Source: JANLSE01 sp031362265 (GTDB lineage Bacteria; Chloroflexota; Chloroflexia; Chloroflexales; Roseiflexaceae). Taken from it: a stretch of DNA of 16,592 nt. Location: contig JANLSE010000392.1 in assembly GCA_031362265.1 (NCBI GenBank), positions 1 through 16,592 of the forward strand, written 5' to 3'. This document shows positions 13,600 through 16,592 of this stretch, piece after piece. Both the position numbers and the translations under genes were made by a program. The notes beneath the pieces were generated by a model. The model was not told the origin of the DNA and made no database searches. It saw only the letters and a list, made by a program, of their open reading frames with translations. Position 1 is the first letter of the stretch; every line of letters starts with the position of its first letter.

Positions 13600-13785
13600 C
13601 TCCCAATCTCTGTGCCTCAATGCCTCTGTGGTTCAATCAACTGCCTTAGTGGTAAGGCAACCGGGCAATATTTAACGCAAAGGCGCAAAGACGCGGGTAC
13701 CCTTTGGGTGCGCAAAGATGCAAGACTCCCAATCTCTGTGCCTCTGTGGTGAAGAGACTCAAGAACGCAAAGACGCACAGAGATT
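13600..13785. repeat. Octamer-repeat cluster between creatininase and molybdenum-hydroxylase genes
   Basis: The 454-base gap 13557-14010 has no gene. CTCCCAATCTCTGTGCCTC occurs identically at 13600-13618 and 13726-13744. Between them are GTTCAATC, AACGCAAAGGCGCAAAGACGC (13674-13694) and TACCCTTTGGGTG (13698-13710). AATCTCTGTGC (13731-13741) pairs perfectly with GCACAGAGATT (13775-13785). The words match those at 4945-5034 and 6697-6884. Confidence 0.8.
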
Positions 13786-13858
13786 ATATACGGATCTGGT
13801 CTGTCTCGTTTCTTGTTGTTGGTTTGTGAACGATGCCAGCATATGGAGAGAAACTGAA

Positions 13859-13867
13859 TGGTATAAT
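13859..13867 (+). promoter_or_regulatory. Extended -10 promoter of the molybdenum-hydroxylase operon
   Basis: TGGTATAAT fits the extended -10 pattern TGnTATAAT; the -35 region 17 bases upstream (GCATAT) is poor, as is common for such promoters. The start would be near 13874, giving a leader of about 137 bases before GTG 14011. Confidence 0.5.
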
Positions 13868-13892
13868 AGGGATACATCCAGTTCGTTTGATT

Positions 13893-13909
13893 ATATAGTA
13901 ATCCTATAT
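13893..13909. promoter_or_regulatory. Palindrome downstream of the hydroxylase-operon promoter
   Basis: ATATAG (13893-13898) and CTATAT (13904-13909) are perfect inverted repeats around TAATC, about 20 to 35 bases after the predicted transcription start. The position suits a repressor site. The AT-rich sequence makes a chance palindrome possible. Confidence 0.3.
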
Positions 13910-14010
13910 CATTTCTAAACGCGTGAGGTCGTTCAAGTGTATCAACTCGCGGTTCTGTGGTTCCATTATCTCGGCAGAGTATATCGGAAGCAGCAAAGGG
14001 AGGTCGATCA

Positions 14011-14883
14011 GTGCAATCATTCCATTATATACGCGCTGGAACGGTTGAAGAGGCAGTTGCGCAACTTGCGGCTGAAGGCGGCCAGGCGCGCGCATTGAGT
14101 GGCGGAACCGACTTGATTGTTCAACTGCGCGAAGGGCGGCGCACGCTTGAGCGAGTGGTTGACATAAAGCATTTGCCTGAGTTGGTGCACTTGAGTTATG
14201 ACCCTGCCATAGGGCTGACGATTGGCGCGGCGGTTGCATGCCATCAAATCTATGGGGATGCGGCGATTGCTGCGGCATATCCTGGCCTGATCGATGCGGC
14301 AACCCTGATTGGCGGGATCCAGATACAGGGGCGCGCCAGTTTAGGCGGCAACCTTTGCAATGCGTCGCCTGCTGCAGATAGTATTCCGGCCCTAATTGCG
14401 CATGGGGCGATCTGTGAAATTGCTGGGCCTAATGGCCGCCGCTCTGTGCCAGTTGAGGCGATCTGTACTGGCCCTGGCCAAACCGTATTAGCGCCGGGCG
14501 AGCTGCTGGTTGCAATACGCATCGGTGCGCCGGTGGCCCATTCAGGGGCAGCCTATTTGCGCTTCACACCCCGTAATGAGATGGATATTGCTGTGGTAGG
14601 AGCTGGTGTGCATGTGACGCTCGATGCCGCTGGTGAGCACTTCATCGCTGCCCGCATTGCACTTGGCGCCGTTGCCGCTACGCCGCTCTTGGTTGAGGAA
14701 GCAGGTGCCGCACTGGTTGGCCAACCTGTCGCGCCAGATACGATTGCTGAAGCGGCACGGCTAGCACGCGAGGCTGCCCGCCCGATTGATGATATTCGTG
14801 GTACGGTAGCACAGCGCCGCCATTTGGCCGGGGTGCTTGTGCGCCGCGCACTTGAGCAGGCGGTTGCACGCGCGAAGGGGTAG
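14011..14883 (+). CDS. Molybdenum hydroxylase FAD-binding subunit (CoxM/XdhB type)
   Basis: The protein is 290 residues from GTG 14011, chosen because GGGAGG lies 7 bases upstream and the first residues QSFHYIRAGTVEEAVAQL match the family; the longer frame from 13957 adds unrelated sequence. FAD contacts are ALSGGTDL (28-35) and SLGGNLCNASPAAD (110-123), followed by the typical IGGIQIQGRASLGGN stretch and a C-terminal CO-dehydrogenase flavoprotein domain (YLRFTPRNEMDIAVVG). This subunit passes electrons from the 2Fe-2S centres to an acceptor through FAD. It is the first of three genes in the FAD, 2Fe-2S, Mo order seen in cox-type operons; a 97-base gap with short repeats separates it from the next gene. 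Confidence 0.93.
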   Translation: MQSFHYIRAGTVEEAVAQLAAEGGQARALSGGTDLIVQLREGRRTLERVVDIKHLPELVHLSYDPAIGLTIGAAVACHQIYGDAAIAAAYPGLIDAATLIGGIQIQGRASLGGNLCNASPAADSIPALIAHGAICEIAGPNGRRSVPVEAICTGPGQTVLAPGELLVAIRIGAPVAHSGAAYLRFTPRNEMDIAVVGAGVHVTLDAAGEHFIAARIALGAVAATPLLVEEAGAALVGQPVAPDTIAEAARLAREAARPIDDIRGTVAQRRHLAGVLVRRALEQAVARAKG

Positions 14884-14884
14884 G

Positions 14885-14930
14885 GAGCGCAGAACGCAAG
14901 AATGCACGAACGCAAGAGCGCAGAACGCAA
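14885..14930 (+). repeat. 15-base direct repeat between the first two hydroxylase genes
   Basis: GAGCGCAGAACGCAA occurs at 14885-14899 and again at 14916-14930, with further GAACGCAAG words between. It lies immediately after the stop of the FAD subunit gene, inside the operon. The composition recalls the CGCAAAG repeats elsewhere in the window but the unit differs. Confidence 0.8.
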
Positions 14931-14980
14931 TCTGTACGGTACGTTGCCGCTGGGTGAATAGTGATAGATGGAGTGTGGTC

Positions 14981-15463
14981 ATGACATCGAAGATCCATAT
15001 AGAGATACCAATTAATGGTGAACAGGTTGAGCTCTTATGTGAGCCGCAGCAGAGTTTGCTTGAAGTATTACGTGATGTTGCTGGGATGACAGGCACTAAA
15101 GAGGGTTGCAATAATGGCAACTGTGGCGCATGTAATGTGCTGCTCGATGGTGTGCTCGTCAATTCCTGCTTGGTTCTGGCGGTTGAGGCCGATGGCCGCG
15201 CGGTGACGACCATTGAGGGGATTGCTGGGAATGCTGGACTTCATCCACTACAAACAGCTTTTCTAGAGCATGCCGCGCTGCAATGTGGAATTTGCACTCC
15301 TGGCATTATTATTTCTGCTAAGGCATTGCTCGATCGTAACCCACATCCTACCGAGCAGCAGGTTCGCCATCACTTGGCGGGTAATCTCTGCCGTTGCACG
15401 GGCTACGACAAAATTATTCGTGCGGTGCTGGCCGCAGCAGATCAGATGGAGGTGAGTCGATGA
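14981..15463 (+). CDS. Molybdenum hydroxylase 2Fe-2S subunit (CoxS/XdhC type)
   Basis: The protein is 160 residues from ATG 14981, with GGAG 8 bases upstream. The plant-type ferredoxin cluster ligands are Cys43, Cys48, Cys51 and Cys63 (CNNGNCGACNVLLDG). The second cluster is held by Cys102, Cys105, Cys137 and Cys139 (QCGICTPG and NLCRCTGY). All eight cysteines are present, so both clusters should form. The subunit relays electrons from the molybdenum site to the FAD subunit. Its TGA stop overlaps the ATG of the large subunit (ATGA), which points to translational coupling. Confidence 0.96.
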   Translation: MTSKIHIEIPINGEQVELLCEPQQSLLEVLRDVAGMTGTKEGCNNGNCGACNVLLDGVLVNSCLVLAVEADGRAVTTIEGIAGNAGLHPLQTAFLEHAALQCGICTPGIIISAKALLDRNPHPTEQQVRHHLAGNLCRCTGYDKIIRAVLAAADQMEVSR

Positions 15464-16592
15464 CAACCGACACTCTTTCCCCAGAAACAACCGAAATCGC
15501 AGCACCAGTCGATGGCCGCAAACGTTACCGCGTGATTGGTACGCGCCCGGTACGGCCCGATGGTGTTGAGAAGGTGATTGGCCGCGCTCAGTATGGTGCC
15601 GATATCCGCTTACCTGGTGCACTCCATGGCAAGGTACTACGCAGCCCACATGCCCATGCCCGCATTCTCTCGATCGATTTCACGCGCGCCGCTGCACTGC
15701 CGGGTGTGAAGGCAATTGCCACATCCGAAGATCTGCCGCTATTGGCCGACAAAATCATCTCAACCGGCGAAGGTTCAATCAACCAGCGCTACCAAAGCTG
15801 GAATATTCTTGCCCGCGACAAAGTGCTCTACCATGGCCACGCGGTCGTGGCGGTAGCGGCTACCAGCCCACAAATTGCCGAAGAAGCCCTTAAGCTGATC
15901 ACGGTTGAGTATGAGGTGTTGCCGCCAGTGATTGATGTGCGTGCTGCCATGCGCCCAGATGCTCCCATTCTGATTGAGACATTACGTACCGAGGCTGAGG
16001 GCAGTGTTGGCGATACACCAACCAATATCGCTTCACATCTGCGCCACCAACGCGGTAACCTTGAGGCCGGGTTTGAAGAAGCTGATGTGGTAGTTGAGCG
16101 TGAGTTTACCACCGCAACCGTTCACCAGGGGTATATTGAGCCACACGCAACGACGGTTGTGGCCAGCTCCGATGGCATGATTACCGTCTGGTGTAGCACC
16201 CAGGGCGCATTTGGTGTGCGCGAGCAGACCGCCGAGATTTTGCAGGTGCCGATCTCGCGCGTTCGGGTGATTCCAACCGAGATTGGCGGCGGCTTTGGTG
16301 GCAAGCTAAGTGTCTTCCTGGAGCCAGTCGCAGCGATTCTATCGCGCAAGAGTGGCCATCGTCCAGTGAAAATGACCATGAGTCGGAGTGAGGTGTTTGC
16401 CGCAACTGGGCCTACCTCGTCATCGGCAATTCGTGTCAAAATCGGGGCAACCCGCGATGGGCGCATTACCGCAGCTCAGGCTGAGCTGATCTATGCGGCG
16501 GGTGCATTCCCTGGCTCACCTGTTGGCGCAGGGGCAGCCGTGATCTTTAACCCCTATCGTCTGGAGTATGTGCAGATCGATGGCTATGACGT
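15460..16592 (+). CDS. Molybdenum hydroxylase large (molybdopterin-binding) subunit, N-terminal half
   Basis: The frame is open from ATG 15460 to the window end (377 codons); family members are about 750-800 residues, so roughly half is missing. GGAGGTGAG precedes the start. The N-terminal domain reads RVIGTRPVRPDGVEKVIGRAQY and then GKVLRSPHAHARI; the cofactor region includes WCSTQGAFGVRE (244-255) and EIGGGFGGK (274-282). The GGGFGGK form is usual in xanthine dehydrogenase, aldehyde oxidoreductase and form II CoxL-like proteins, whereas as I recall form I CO dehydrogenase has GGGFGNK; this favours an aldehyde or heterocycle hydroxylase. The active-site loop that separates the types (AYxCSFR versus AYRGAGR) would begin just beyond the window edge, so the substrate stays open. 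Confidence 0.94.
   Translation, partial: MTTDTLSPETTEIAAPVDGRKRYRVIGTRPVRPDGVEKVIGRAQYGADIRLPGALHGKVLRSPHAHARILSIDFTRAAALPGVKAIATSEDLPLLADKIISTGEGSINQRYQSWNILARDKVLYHGHAVVAVAATSPQIAEEALKLITVEYEVLPPVIDVRAAMRPDAPILIETLRTEAEGSVGDTPTNIASHLRHQRGNLEAGFEEADVVVEREFTTATVHQGYIEPHATTVVASSDGMITVWCSTQGAFGVREQTAEILQVPISRVRVIPTEIGGGFGGKLSVFLEPVAAILSRKSGHRPVKMTMSRSEVFAATGPTSSSAIRVKIGATRDGRITAAQAELIYAAGAFPGSPVGAGAAVIFNPYRLEYVQIDGYD

Noticed and set aside
13439..13675. Plus-strand open frame in the repeat region upstream of the hydroxylase operon
   Set aside because: Part overlaps the creatininase gene antisense and the rest is translated octamer repeat; there is no ribosome-binding site.
13674..13785. CRISPR array
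   Set aside because: The repeats are 8-base-period words and two 19-base copies without regular spacers; no cas genes are nearby.
14250..14930. Long minus-strand frames opposite the FAD-subunit gene
   Set aside because: They are mirror frames of a GC-rich conserved gene; the plus-strand protein has full family motifs.
14011..16592. Naming the operon coxMSL (aerobic CO dehydrogenase)
   Set aside because: Gene order fits, but the visible molybdenum-site motif is GGGFGGK and the decisive active-site signature is outside the window, so gene symbols were withheld.

Overview
The window is bacterial, of moderately high G+C, with short intergenic spaces and good Shine-Dalgarno sites. It most resembles a filamentous Chloroflexota (Chloroflexales/Herpetosiphonales-type) genome. 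That placement rests on the large BTAD/AAA/TPR regulator, the style of the molybdenum-hydroxylase genes and the intergenic octamer repeats (CGCAAAGG- and CTCTGTGC-type units). It is an inference, not a proof. No tRNA, rRNA, CRISPR array, intact transposase or phage gene was found.

Left part (1-5032): a minus-strand unit holds a giant BTAD-AAA-TPR regulator followed by an unidentified gene that runs off the left edge. Divergent from it are two tandem SnoaL-like small proteins. The space between them carries a sigma70-type promoter for the regulator with a perfect palindrome inside its spacer.

Middle part (5033-11071): a DUF429 gene (minus) and an SDR oxidoreductase (plus) are divergent. A repeat-rich gap and DNA polymerase IV (dinB) follow. 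Next come an amidohydrolase (minus) and a PhyH-type iron/2-oxoglutarate dioxygenase (plus), divergent from promoters whose -35 hexamers overlap. A DUF1684 gene converges on the dioxygenase with one base between the stop codons.

Right part (11072-16592): a 450-base gene-free interval contains a plus-strand promoter, a truncated reading frame and a strongly structured element with UUCG and GCAA tetraloops. Then come a minus-strand pair (creatininase-family protein, then adenosylhomocysteinase) and, divergent from it, an operon for a three-subunit molybdenum hydroxylase in FAD / 2Fe-2S / Mo order. The Mo subunit is cut by the right edge before its diagnostic signature would appear.

Most genes are housekeeping or generic catabolic genes. 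The least explained feature is the candidate structured RNA at 11392-11500. After it come the dispersed octamer repeats and the operator-like palindrome in the regulator/SnoaL intergenic region.
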